From assembly GCA_050247895.1 (NCBI GenBank), contig JBFWTJ010000045.1, positions 1 to 17,134 on the forward strand: 17,134 nucleotides of DNA, given 5' to 3'. Every line of letters starts with the position of its first letter. Positions within the stretch are counted from its first letter, which is position 1. The notes under the pieces are model-generated. The model was given only the letters and a program-made list of their open reading frames with translations. It had not been told where the DNA came from and ran no database searches. The stretch comes from CAVPEW01 sp050247895. Its GTDB lineage: Bacteria > Actinomycetota > Acidimicrobiia > Acidimicrobiales > VFJN01. Positions 1 through 6,812 of this stretch are shown here, piece after piece. Position numbers and translations under genes: made by a program.

Positions 1-227
1 TCGCCGAGGCACTGGCCGACCGGTACCACCCGCCCCGGGTCCTCGGCCCCCGCCTCGACCGGACCGTGCACCTGCAGCTCGGGCCGCGGGCCCTGGTCGT
101 CGTGCCGGCCGGGGGGCGTCTGGTGGTCGAGGCCGACGGGCCACGCCCGCGTGCCGAAGGTTCATCGAGGGGGCGACGAACGTTCACCGGCCCGGGTGCG
201 AGGTCGCGGCCCGTGCGCCCTCCTTGA
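1..227 (+). CDS. 3' end of an unidentified gene (possibly comEC-like), truncated by the window edge
   Basis: The frame whose first complete codon begins at base 3 is open from the window edge to a TGA at 225-227, giving about 74 residues. Most codons end in G or C and the product is a mixed, beta-rich sequence (PPRVLGPRLDR, then GPRALVVVPAGGRLVVEADGP), which looks like real protein. The last 25 or so residues are arginine- and glycine-rich with poorer codon bias, so the tail may be an unstructured extension. No diagnostic motif remains. In many actinobacteria a comEC-type competence or metallo-beta-lactamase-fold gene lies upstream of holA, and the fragment would suit the beta-strand end of such a protein. 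That identity is inferred from position only. The other two forward frames are also open here, which is common at this GC content. Confidence 0.45.
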   Translation, partial: AEALADRYHPPRVLGPRLDRTVHLQLGPRALVVVPAGGRLVVEADGPRPRAEGSSRGRRTFTGPGARSRPVRPP

Positions 228-274
228 CCTGGCCGTCGGATCGGCGTCCGTCCCTCGAACAAGGAGAGCAGAAC

Positions 275-478
275 ATGCGCAAGTTCGGCACCGCGATCGC
301 CCTCGCCGTCCTCCTGGCCGGCGCCGGCAGCGCCACGGCCGGTGCGGCCCCCGCCGGGCCGATGTGGAGCAAGCGGTGCACGCCGCAGCAGCCGTGCAGC
401 AAGCTCGTCCAGAAGTGCCTCGATCGAAGCGGCTTCCCCGTCGAGGACGTGACCAAGGGCACCGTCGAGTGCTGGTGA
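275..478 (+). CDS. Small secreted four-cysteine protein, 67 aa
   Basis: This ATG gene has a good Shine-Dalgarno sequence (AAGGAG at 261-266, eight bases before the start). The frame is open further upstream, but no better start exists and the upstream part overlaps the preceding gene. Residues 1 to about 26 form a signal peptide: a basic MRK start, a hydrophobic core (AIALAVLLAGAG) and an alanine-rich cleavage region ending near GAAPAG. The mature part, about 40 residues, contains four cysteines spaced C-x5-C-x6-C-x17-C and ends in Cys-Trp. That pattern suggests two disulfides in a small exported peptide. I do not recognise the family. It could be a secreted effector, a small envelope protein or an inhibitor; nothing nearby decides between these. 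A hairpin follows the stop codon. Confidence 0.72.
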   Translation: MRKFGTAIALAVLLAGAGSATAGAAPAGPMWSKRCTPQQPCSKLVQKCLDRSGFPVEDVTKGTVECW

Positions 479-495
479 GCCGCTGATCGCCGACC

Positions 496-533
496 CGGGT
501 CCGGGGTGGTCGTGCCCGGCCGTCCCGGACCCG
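496..533 (+). terminator. Hairpin downstream of the small secreted protein gene
   Basis: Perfect 10-bp inverted repeat CGGGTCCGGG (496-505) and CCCGGACCCG (524-533) around an 18-base loop, starting 17 bases after the stop at 478. There is no T tract, which is usual for GC-rich actinobacterial hairpins. It probably separates the small gene from the next transcription unit, whose -10-like box starts at 542. Confidence 0.5.
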
Positions 534-541
534 AGCCGGAC

Positions 542-547
542 TAGCGT
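542..547 (+). promoter_or_regulatory. Putative -10 box of the DHPS-like/holA unit
   Basis: TAGCGT lies 10 bases before the ATG at 558, and no Shine-Dalgarno sequence is visible between them. Transcription would start around 554, giving a leader of only a few bases. The same hexamer precedes hemW. No clear -35 box is seen. Confidence 0.4.
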
Positions 548-557
548 CGCCGGTCGG

Positions 558-1382
558 ATGAAGCCTGCCCCTCCCGCCCTCGCCGCCGCCGGAACGGGCT
601 GCACCGAGGTGCTCCTGGGCGCGACGCGCTTCGACGTGCGGCATCGCGGCGTGGTGATCGGGCGGCTGGACATCGCCGGGGCCGACCCGGTCGAGTCGGC
701 CCACCGGACCCTGGCCGAAGGGGCCGACGCCGTCGAGGTCGCCGGTGCGCGGGGGATCGGGGCCCTGGCCGCCCTGGTGGACCGGCTGGGGGCGACGCCC
801 GTCGGCGTGGTCCTCGACGACGCGGTCGGGATCGGCGCCGCGTGGGATGCCGGGGCCGCCTTCGTCGTGCTGCCCGCGGCGCGCTTCGGGGCCGACGTCG
901 CCGCCCGGCTCGCCGGTTCCGGCGCGACGGCGGTCGTGGTCGGCGGTACGCCGTCGCCCGACGCCCTCGCCGGCCTGGAGGCACGCCGACTGGTCCTGCA
1001 GCCCGCGCCCGACGGCGGTCCCGTGGCCGCAGGAGCGCTCGCCGAGATCGTGGCCCGAGGCCGGCTGGCCGGGGCGGCGCCCGGTGGCACCGAGCTCCCC
1101 GCCGCCGAGCCTGTCGCGGGCGGTGACGAGGAGGTGCTCGCCGGATCGCGCCCCGCGGCCAAGGCCGACGAGGTGCTCACCGGGCGGCCCTGCTCGGCCA
1201 CGGCCCACGGCGGTGCCGGTGCCGCAGGGCCGGCGCCGGACGGCGACGACGTGGCCGCGGCCCGCCTGGTGGCGGCCTGCACGGTGGCCCTCCACGCCGG
1301 GGCCCGGGTCCTGCGGGTGGCCGACGTCCGCACGGCCCGCCGCACCCGTGACGTGGTGGCCGCCATCCTGGAGGCCGGGTGA
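558..1382 (+). CDS. Degenerate dihydropteroate-synthase-like TIM-barrel protein
   Basis: The product is a 274-residue protein rich in alternating hydrophobic strands and Ala/Gly helices, as in a TIM barrel. Residues 36-62 (RLDIAGADPVESA, then EGADAVEVAG) resemble the start of dihydropteroate synthase, where GADILDVGGESTRPG is expected. Residues 247-257 (HAGARVLRVADV) match the family's C-terminal GAxIVRVHDV strand. The catalytic signatures are missing: there is no MGILNVTPDSF-type opening, the N/S/T-R-P pterin loop is replaced, no SRKSF-type lysine motif is visible, and the conserved His of VHDV is Ala. Residues 170-232 form a low-complexity insert. The protein is therefore probably not a working FolP. 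Its TGA overlaps the GTG of holA by four bases (GTGA), so the two are translationally coupled. It may be a repurposed pterin-binding-like protein. Confidence 0.6.
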   Translation: MKPAPPALAAAGTGCTEVLLGATRFDVRHRGVVIGRLDIAGADPVESAHRTLAEGADAVEVAGARGIGALAALVDRLGATPVGVVLDDAVGIGAAWDAGAAFVVLPAARFGADVAARLAGSGATAVVVGGTPSPDALAGLEARRLVLQPAPDGGPVAAGALAEIVARGRLAGAAPGGTELPAAEPVAGGDEEVLAGSRPAAKADEVLTGRPCSATAHGGAGAAGPAPDGDDVAAARLVAACTVALHAGARVLRVADVRTARRTRDVVAAILEAG

Positions 1383-2374
1383 GCACGCCGGCCGTCCCGG
1401 TCGTGCTCGTGCGGGGCGGTGACGAGGTCGTCCAGCGGGCCGCCGTGCTGTCGCTGGTCGACGAGCTGGTGGGCGAGCGCGACCGGTCGCTGACCGTCGA
1501 GGAGGTGGCCGTGGGCGCCCCGGAGGGCGACGCGGACCCGCTCGCCGTGCTCGTCGACGCGGCCCAGACGCCGCCGCTGCTCACCGACCGGCGCGTGGTC
1601 GTGGGCCGGATCGTCGACCGGCGGACCAAGGCGGCCGACGTCGCCCCGCTGGTCGAGTACCTGGCCGACCCGCTGCCCTCGACCTGCCTGGTCCTGGACT
1701 GGAACGGGGGGACGCCACCCAAGTCGCTCCTCGAGGCGATCGAGCGGTGCGGGGGCGCCGTGCGGGAGGCGGGGCCCGGGCGTCGCAGCCGCGACTGGGT
1801 CAAGGCCCGGCTCTCCGAGCACCGGCTGACCGTCGACGAGGGCGGGCTGTCCCGCCTGGAGACCTGGCTGGGCGAGGACGTGGGCCAGCTCATCGGCCTG
1901 GTCGAGCTCCTGGTGTCGACCTACGGCGAGGGAGCCCGGCTCGGCGAGGCCGAGGTCGGCCCGTTCCTGGGCGACGACGGCGGGGTACCGCCCTGGGAGC
2001 TCACCGACGCCATCGACGCCGGCCACATCGCCACCGCGCTCGACCTGCTCCACCGGATGCTCGGCCCGGGAGGGCGGCACCCCTTCCAGCTCCTGGCCAC
2101 CCTGCACAACCACTACGCGCGGATCCTGCGCCTCGACGGGGCCGACGTGCGCGGCGAGCAGGACGCCGCCGCCCTCCTCGGCCTGCGCGGGTCGACCTTC
2201 CCGGCCCGCAAGGCGCTGGCCACGGCCCGGCGGCTGGGCCCGGCCCGGGTCCGGACCGCGGTGGAGCTGCTGGCCGGGGCCGACCTGGACCTGCGGGGGG
2301 CCAAGGCCTGGCCGGACGCCCTGGTGCTGGAGGTCCTCGTCGCCCGCCTGGCCCGGCTGAGCGCCGGGCGCTGA
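1379..2374 (+). CDS. holA: DNA polymerase III subunit delta
   Basis: HolA is the clamp-loader subunit that opens the beta sliding clamp during chromosome replication. The 331-residue product has the usual length and layout: an N-terminal Rossmann-like region beginning VPVVLVRGGDE without a Walker A motif, a strand region with LLTDRRVVVGRI near residues 64-77, the WNGGTPP segment where the family has a conserved K/P-rich loop, a middle helical domain (about residues 140-205, LGEDVGQLIGLVELL), and the C-terminal helical collar (about 210-331), which includes PFQLLATLHNHYARILRL. It starts at a GTG overlapping the previous stop. Location next to rpsT is typical for actinobacteria and supports the call. 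A hairpin shared with convergent rpsT follows the stop. Confidence 0.93.
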   Translation: MSTPAVPVVLVRGGDEVVQRAAVLSLVDELVGERDRSLTVEEVAVGAPEGDADPLAVLVDAAQTPPLLTDRRVVVGRIVDRRTKAADVAPLVEYLADPLPSTCLVLDWNGGTPPKSLLEAIERCGGAVREAGPGRRSRDWVKARLSEHRLTVDEGGLSRLETWLGEDVGQLIGLVELLVSTYGEGARLGEAEVGPFLGDDGGVPPWELTDAIDAGHIATALDLLHRMLGPGGRHPFQLLATLHNHYARILRLDGADVRGEQDAAALLGLRGSTFPARKALATARRLGPARVRTAVELLAGADLDLRGAKAWPDALVLEVLVARLARLSAGR

Positions 2375-2392
2375 CCCCGGACCCGGACGCGC

Positions 2393-2418
2393 CACGACCG
2401 GGCCGCAGCCCGGTCGTG
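2393..2418. terminator. Bidirectional hairpin between convergent holA and rpsT
   Basis: Perfect 11-bp stem CACGACCGGGC (2393-2403) and GCCCGGTCGTG (2408-2418) with a four-base loop CGCA. It lies 18 bases after the holA stop and 18 bases past the rpsT stop, so it can serve both strands. There is no flanking T tract. Confidence 0.75.
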
Positions 2419-2436
2419 CAGGGTGGGACGCGGTGC

Positions 2437-2697
2437 TCAGTCGGCGGACGAGAGCTTGCGCATCAGCCGCGACTTGCGCCGGGCGGCCGCGTTCTTGTGG
2501 ATGATCCCCTTGGCCGCGGCCATGTCGAGCCGCTTGGCCGCCAGCCGGGTCAGCTCGCCGGCGTTCTCGGCCCCTTCGGCGGCCGCGGTGGCCGCCGTCT
2601 TCACCCGGGTCTTGAGCTCGCTGCGGGCCGCCTTGTTGCGGGCGGCCCGGGTGGCGTTCTGCCGGTTGCGCTTGATCTGGCTCTTGATGTTGGCCAC
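2437..2697 (-). CDS. rpsT: 30S ribosomal protein S20
   Basis: The product has 86 residues, the usual S20 length. It begins VANIKSQIKRNRQN, the standard N-terminus of S20 (usually MANIKSA), then runs as basic helices rich in Lys and Arg with the family segment LDMAAAKGIIHKNAAARRKSRL before the C-terminus. S20 binds 16S rRNA in the body of the small subunit. The GTG at 2697-2695 is chosen because it gives the exact family N-terminus and is preceded by an AGGA sequence about six bases upstream. The frame stays open to an ATG at 2766, but that 23-residue extension has no family counterpart. The gene is convergent with holA and divergent from lepA, and has its own promoter. Confidence 0.95.
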   Translation of the reverse strand: MANIKSQIKRNRQNATRAARNKAARSELKTRVKTAATAAAEGAENAGELTRLAAKRLDMAAAKGIIHKNAAARRKSRLMRKLSSAD

Positions 2698-2735
2698 GAA
2701 TCGTCCTGCCGTCTCAGCGGAAATCGAACCCGGAG

Positions 2736-2766
2736 AGACTAGCGGTCCACGGCCGGTCACCGACAA
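2736..2766 (-). promoter_or_regulatory. Putative rpsT promoter
   Basis: On the minus strand TTGTCG (2766-2761) precedes TAGTCT (2741-2736) with a 19-base spacer, slightly long. Transcription would begin near 2729, giving a leader of roughly 30 bases before the rpsT GTG. Confidence 0.4.
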
Positions 2767-2802
2767 CCGGGCCGGCGGGGATGTGCGGTGACGGGTGATC
2801 GC

Positions 2803-2808
2803 TACGCT
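2803..2808 (+). promoter_or_regulatory. Putative -10 box of lepA
   Basis: TACGCT lies 14 bases before the lepA ATG at 2823. The intervening C-rich bases contain no Shine-Dalgarno sequence, so the transcript would have only a very short leader. No -35 box is evident. Confidence 0.4.
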
Positions 2809-2822
2809 CCACCCACCCCCGT

Positions 2823-4607
2823 ATGGACCTCTCCCTGCTCCGCAACATCTCGATCATCGCCCACATCGACCACGGCAAGTCGACGCTGGCCGACCGGTTG
2901 CTGGAGCTGTGCGGCGCGGTCGACCCCCGCCAGATGCGGGCCCAGTACCTGGACTCGATGGACCTCGAGCGCGAGCGGGGCATCACCATCAAGCTCCAGT
3001 CGGTGCGCCTCGACCACAAGGGCCACGTCGTCAACCTCATCGACACGCCCGGCCACGTGGACTTCGGCTACGAGGTGTCGCGGTCGCTGGCCGCGTGCGA
3101 GGGCGTGGTCCTGCTCGTCGACGCGGCACAGGGGATCGAGGCCCAGACGCTGGCCAACTGCTACCTGGCCCTGGAGAACGACCTCGAGATCGTCGCCTGC
3201 CTCAACAAGATCGACCTGCCCGCGGCCGAGCCCGACCGCTACGCGGCGGAGATCGAGCAGGTGCTCGGCATCCCGGCCGGGGACATCCTGCGCATCAGCG
3301 CCAAGACCGGCGAGGGCGTGCCGGCCCTGCTCGATGCCGTGGTCGAGCGGATCCCGCCGCCCGTCGGGGACGCCGACGCCCCCCTCCAGGCCCTGATCTT
3401 CGACTCGCACTACGACTCCTATCGGGGGGTCATCTCCTCGGTCCGGGTCGTCAACGGCGTCCTCAAGACCGGCAGCCGGTTGCGCTTCATGCAGGCCGGC
3501 GCGGTGCACGACGCCGACGAGGTCGGCGTGCGCCTGCCCGACCCGACCCCGGTGGGCTCGCTCGGTCCGGGCGAGACCGGCTACCTGATCGCCGGGATCA
3601 AGGACGTCGGCGAGGCCCGTTCGGGCGAGACCGTCACCGAGGCGACCCGGCCGGCCACCGCGGCGCTGGCCGGCTACAAGGACCCCAAGCCCATGGTGTT
3701 CTGCGGCCTCTACCCGATCGACGGCGACCAGTTCGCCGACCTGCGGGAGTCGCTGGAGAAGCTCCGCCTCAACGACGCCAGCTTCACCTACGAGCCCGAG
3801 ACCTCGGGCGCGCTGGGCTTCGGCTTCCGTTGCGGGTTCCTGGGCCTGCTCCACATGGAGATCATCCGCGAGCGCCTGGAGCGCGAGTTCGACCTCGACC
3901 TGATCGCCACGGCCCCGTCGGTCGCCTACCTGGTCCACACCACCGCGGGGACCGAGATGGAGGTCGACAACCCGTCGGCCATGCCGCCCTCGGTCGAGAT
4001 CGACCACATCACCGAGCCGGTCCTGACCGTGACCATCCTCACCCCGACGACCTACACCGGCACCCTGATGGAGCTGTGCCAGGCCCGCCGGGGCGAGATG
4101 ACCAAGCTGGAGTACCTGTCGCCCGAGCGCATCGAGCTGATCTACAAGATCCCCCTGGCCGAGGTGGTGCGGGACTTCTTCGACCAGATGAAGAGCCGCA
4201 CGCAGGGCTACGCCAGCCTCGACTACGAGTTCGCCGGCTACGAGCGCTCGGACCTGGTCAAGGTCGACGTGCTGCTCAACGGCGTGGCGGCCGACGCCTT
4301 CAGCTCGATCGTGCACCGCGACCGGGCCTACGACTACGGCCGACGCATGTCCGAGAAGCTGCGCGAGCTGATCCCGCGCCAGCTCTTCGACGTGCCGATC
4401 CAGGCCGCCATCGGGGGGCGGATCATCGCCCGCGAGACGGTCAAGGCCAAGCGCAAGGACGTCCTGGCCAAGTGCTACGGCGGCGACATCACCCGCAAGC
4501 GCAAGCTCCTCGAGCGCCAGAAGGAGGGCAAGAAGCGGATGAAGTCGATCGGCCGGGTCGAGGTGCCCCAGGAGGCCTTCATCTCGGCGCTGCGCCTCGA
4601 GGACTGA
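2823..4607 (+). CDS. lepA: Elongation factor 4 (LepA), ribosomal back-translocase GTPase
   Basis: This is a 594-residue translational GTPase acting on the ribosome. The G motifs are intact: P-loop AHIDHGKS at 13-20, switch I RGIT at 52-55, DTPGH at 74-78 and NKID at 128-131. Domain II follows (about 190-280), then an EF-G-like domain III and the domain V region with FRCGFLGLLHMEI. The LepA-specific C-terminal domain ends with the signature YGGDITRKRKLLERQKEGKK (about 553-572) and VPQEAFISAL. EF-G domain IV is absent, as in the family. The ATG at 2823 gives the standard start MDLSLLRNISIIAHIDHGK. The gene lies between rpsT and hrcA, a common bacterial neighbourhood. Nothing looks damaged. Confidence 0.97.
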   Translation: MDLSLLRNISIIAHIDHGKSTLADRLLELCGAVDPRQMRAQYLDSMDLERERGITIKLQSVRLDHKGHVVNLIDTPGHVDFGYEVSRSLAACEGVVLLVDAAQGIEAQTLANCYLALENDLEIVACLNKIDLPAAEPDRYAAEIEQVLGIPAGDILRISAKTGEGVPALLDAVVERIPPPVGDADAPLQALIFDSHYDSYRGVISSVRVVNGVLKTGSRLRFMQAGAVHDADEVGVRLPDPTPVGSLGPGETGYLIAGIKDVGEARSGETVTEATRPATAALAGYKDPKPMVFCGLYPIDGDQFADLRESLEKLRLNDASFTYEPETSGALGFGFRCGFLGLLHMEIIRERLEREFDLDLIATAPSVAYLVHTTAGTEMEVDNPSAMPPSVEIDHITEPVLTVTILTPTTYTGTLMELCQARRGEMTKLEYLSPERIELIYKIPLAEVVRDFFDQMKSRTQGYASLDYEFAGYERSDLVKVDVLLNGVAADAFSSIVHRDRAYDYGRRMSEKLRELIPRQLFDVPIQAAIGGRIIARETVKAKRKDVLAKCYGGDITRKRKLLERQKEGKKRMKSIGRVEVPQEAFISALRLED

Positions 4608-4634
4608 GCGTGGGCGTGCCGGTCGTGCCGGCCG

Positions 4635-4663
4635 GCTGGCACTCGGTAGCATCGAGTGCCAGC
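4635..4663. promoter_or_regulatory. CIRCE operator upstream of hrcA
   Basis: Perfect 10-bp inverted repeat GCTGGCACTC (4635-4644) and GAGTGCCAGC (4654-4663) with a nine-base spacer. The known HrcA operator CIRCE is TTAGCACTC-N9-GAGTGCTAA; the GCACTC-N9-GAGTGC core and the spacer length match exactly. It ends nine bases before the hrcA ATG, so HrcA most likely represses its own operon, including dnaJ, with release after heat or proteotoxic stress. Confidence 0.92.
4647..4652 (+). promoter_or_regulatory. Putative -10 box of hrcA inside the CIRCE spacer
   Basis: TAGCAT lies wholly within the nine-base CIRCE spacer, placing the transcription start near 4659, inside the right arm. A bound HrcA dimer would directly block RNA polymerase. 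A GAGGG sequence at 4664-4668 may serve as ribosome binding site for the ATG at 4673. Confidence 0.5.
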
Positions 4664-4672
4664 GAGGGACCC

Positions 4673-5686
4673 ATGCTCGACGATCGCAAGGCCGCCATCC
4701 TCCGGGCCGTCGTGGAGGAGTACATCGAGACCGCCCAGCCGGTCGGGTCCGCGCACGTCGCCCAGGCTCCCGAGGTCCGCGTCTCGTCGGCCACGGTCCG
4801 CAACGACATGGCCGTGCTGGAGCAGGACGGCTACCTGCGCCAGCCCCACACCTCGGCCGGCCGGGTGCCGACCGAGAAGGGCTACCGCTTCTTCGTCGAC
4901 TCCCTCCAGGCGGCGCCTGCGCTGGACCGGCCCAAGGCCGAGCAGGTCCGCTCGTTCTTCCGCCAGGCCCACGGCGAGCTCGAGCAGATGCTCGACGAGA
5001 CCTCCCGGCTGCTCGGCGACCTGACCAGCTACGCCGGCGTGGTGGTCGGCCCCGGCCACGAGGACGCCCGGGTCCGCTCGGTCCAGCTCGTCGGGCTCAA
5101 CGCCACGACGGCGGTGGTCGTCGTCGTGCTGTCCAACGGTGTGGTGGAGAAGCACACGGTGGACCTGTCCGCCCTGACCGGTGGGATCGCGGGCCCCGAG
5201 CGGCTGGCCGCGGCGAGCGCGCACCTGAGCGCGCACCTCGATGGTCACCTCCGGTCGTCGGAGCTGCGCCTGCCCGCGACGGGCGACGCCGTGACCGACG
5301 AGGTGTGCGAGGCCGTCCTGGACCTGCTCGTGGCCGACCACGGGGGCGAGGCCGACCAGGTGTTCGTGGGCGGCACGGCCCGGATCGCCCGGGCGTTCGA
5401 CGCCATCGAGACGGTGCGCGAGGTGCTGGGGATCCTCGAGCAGCAGTACGTGATCGTGACCCTGCTCCAGGACGTGCTCGACCGCGGGCTCCACGTGGCC
5501 ATCGGCACCGAGACCGGCATGGCACCGCTGGCGGACTGCGCCCTGGTCGTGGCTCCCTACGAGGTCGAGGGCGAAGCCGCGGGCACGATCGGGGTGCTCG
5601 GCCCGGCCCGCATGGACTACCCCGACGCCATGGCCGCGGTGGCGGTGGTGTCGCGCCGGCTCTCGAAGCGGTTGACGGAGGGCTGA
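4673..5686 (+). CDS. hrcA: Heat-inducible transcription repressor HrcA
   Basis: HrcA represses chaperone genes by binding CIRCE, with GroEL as the usual cofactor. The 337-residue product begins MLDDRKAAILRAVVEEYIET, a typical family start. The winged-helix domain spans about residues 1-75 and includes VSSATVRNDMAVLEQDGYL and the invariant wing QPHTSAGRVPTEKGYRFFVD. A dimerisation/GAF-like region follows (about 95-330), with LVGLNATTAVVVVVLSNG and near the end GTIGVLGPARMDYPDAMAAV, the family C-terminal signature. The ATG sits just downstream of a CIRCE element. The stop is one base from the dnaJ start (TGAG GTG), so the genes form one operon. No groES or groEL lies in the window. Confidence 0.97.
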   Translation: MLDDRKAAILRAVVEEYIETAQPVGSAHVAQAPEVRVSSATVRNDMAVLEQDGYLRQPHTSAGRVPTEKGYRFFVDSLQAAPALDRPKAEQVRSFFRQAHGELEQMLDETSRLLGDLTSYAGVVVGPGHEDARVRSVQLVGLNATTAVVVVVLSNGVVEKHTVDLSALTGGIAGPERLAAASAHLSAHLDGHLRSSELRLPATGDAVTDEVCEAVLDLLVADHGGEADQVFVGGTARIARAFDAIETVREVLGILEQQYVIVTLLQDVLDRGLHVAIGTETGMAPLADCALVVAPYEVEGEAAGTIGVLGPARMDYPDAMAAVAVVSRRLSKRLTEG

Positions 5687-5687
5687 G

Positions 5688-6812
5688 GTGGCCGACGACT
5701 ACTACGCGCTGCTGGGCGTGGGGCGCGACGCCGGTCCTGACGAGCTCAAGCGGGCCTACCGCAAGCGGGCCCGGGAGCTGCACCCCGACACGAACCCCGA
5801 TCCCGACGCCGAGGCCCGCTTCAAGGAGGTGGCCCTGGCCTACGAGGTGCTGTCCGACCCGCAGCGCCGGGCCCGCTACGACCGGTTCGGCCCCGAGGGC
5901 GCGGGCGCCACGGCCGGGTCGGGCGAGCCGTTCGGCTTCGGCGGCGCGGGCCTGGGCGACATCTTCGAGGCCTTCTTCGGCGGGTCGGGGAGCCCCTTCG
6001 GCGGCTCCCGCCGGCAGGGTGGCCCGCCCCGGGGCGCCGACCTCGAGGTCGTGGTCGAGCTCGACTTCGTCGACGCCGTCTTCGGGACCAAGCACGTGGT
6101 GGGGGTGCGCACCGCGGTGGCCTGCACCACCTGCGAGGCGACCGGCGCGGCGCCCGGGACCCACCCCGAGGTCTGCCTCCAGTGCTCGGGCAGCGGCCAG
6201 GTGCGCTCGGTGCGCCAGTCGTTCCTGGGCCAGATGGTCACGTCGTCGGTGTGCCCGCGCTGCGGGGGCGCGGGGCAGACCATCGCGTCGCCCTGCGAGG
6301 ACTGCGGTGGCGAGGGCCGCCGCATGGAGGACCGTGAGTACACGGTGGACGTGCCGGCCGGGGTCGACACGGGCCAGACGCTGCGACTGTCGGGCCGGGG
6401 TGCGGCGGGGCCGCGGGGCGGTGCCGCCGGCGACCTGTACGTGCACGTGCGGGTGCGACCCCACGAGCGGTTCGTGCGCGACGGCGTCGACCTGCGCTGC
6501 GACCTGCCGATCTCCTTCGCCCAGGCCGCCCTGGGCGCCCACCTGGAGTTCGAGACCCTCGACGGCGCCGAGGACCTCGTGGTCCCCCGGGGCACGCCGA
6601 CGGGGCGCGAGTTCCGGCTGCGGGGCCGGGGCGTGCCGCACCTGGAGCGGCGCGGGCGGGGCGACCTCGTGGTGCGGGCGGTGGTCGAGGTCCCGGCCGA
6701 GCTCGACGCCGAGTCCGAGGCGCTGCTGCGCCGCCTGGCCGAGCACCGGGGCGAGGACGTGGCTCCGGCCGAGACCGGCTTCCTCGGGCGGATCAAGTCG
6801 GCCTTCCGTTGA
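5688..6812 (+). CDS. dnaJ: Chaperone protein DnaJ
   Basis: DnaJ is the Hsp40 co-chaperone that delivers unfolded clients to DnaK and stimulates its ATPase. The 374-residue product has a J domain (1-68) with HPD at 32-34, a short Gly/Phe region (about 70-112), a zinc-binding domain with four cysteine pairs (146/149, 163/166, 189/192, 203/206), and C-terminal substrate-binding domains ending GRIKSAF. Motifs two to four fit CxxCxGxG; the first is CTTCEATG, so the first glycine is replaced by alanine while the cysteines remain. The GTG start lies one base after the hrcA stop. The TGA overlaps the TTG of rsmE, continuing the heat-shock operon. No dnaK or grpE is present nearby; this is the hrcA-linked DnaJ common in actinobacteria. 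Confidence 0.96.
   Translation: MADDYYALLGVGRDAGPDELKRAYRKRARELHPDTNPDPDAEARFKEVALAYEVLSDPQRRARYDRFGPEGAGATAGSGEPFGFGGAGLGDIFEAFFGGSGSPFGGSRRQGGPPRGADLEVVVELDFVDAVFGTKHVVGVRTAVACTTCEATGAAPGTHPEVCLQCSGSGQVRSVRQSFLGQMVTSSVCPRCGGAGQTIASPCEDCGGEGRRMEDREYTVDVPAGVDTGQTLRLSGRGAAGPRGGAAGDLYVHVRVRPHERFVRDGVDLRCDLPISFAQAALGAHLEFETLDGAEDLVVPRGTPTGREFRLRGRGVPHLERRGRGDLVVRAVVEVPAELDAESEALLRRLAEHRGEDVAPAETGFLGRIKSAFR

Noticed and set aside
171..200. LexA/SOS-box-like GAACGTTC near 178-186
   Set aside because: It lacks the N4 spacing and flanks of the actinobacterial SOS box and lies inside the 3' end of a gene.
2698..2735. tRNA T-arm-like sequence GGTTCGATTTCC on the minus strand upstream of rpsT
   Set aside because: There are no matching acceptor, D or anticodon stems, and the sequence fits the rpsT leader.
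2698..2766. Longer rpsT reading frame starting with ATG at 2766
   Set aside because: The extra 23 residues have no counterpart in S20, overlap the likely promoter, and the GTG at 2697 gives the standard N-terminus.
2802..4652. Long open frame antisense to lepA, and similar long frames on both strands elsewhere
   Set aside because: At this GC content stop codons are rare in every frame. The products are Arg/Pro/Gly/His-rich or repetitive, show no family motifs, and lie over genes with clear motifs and codon bias.
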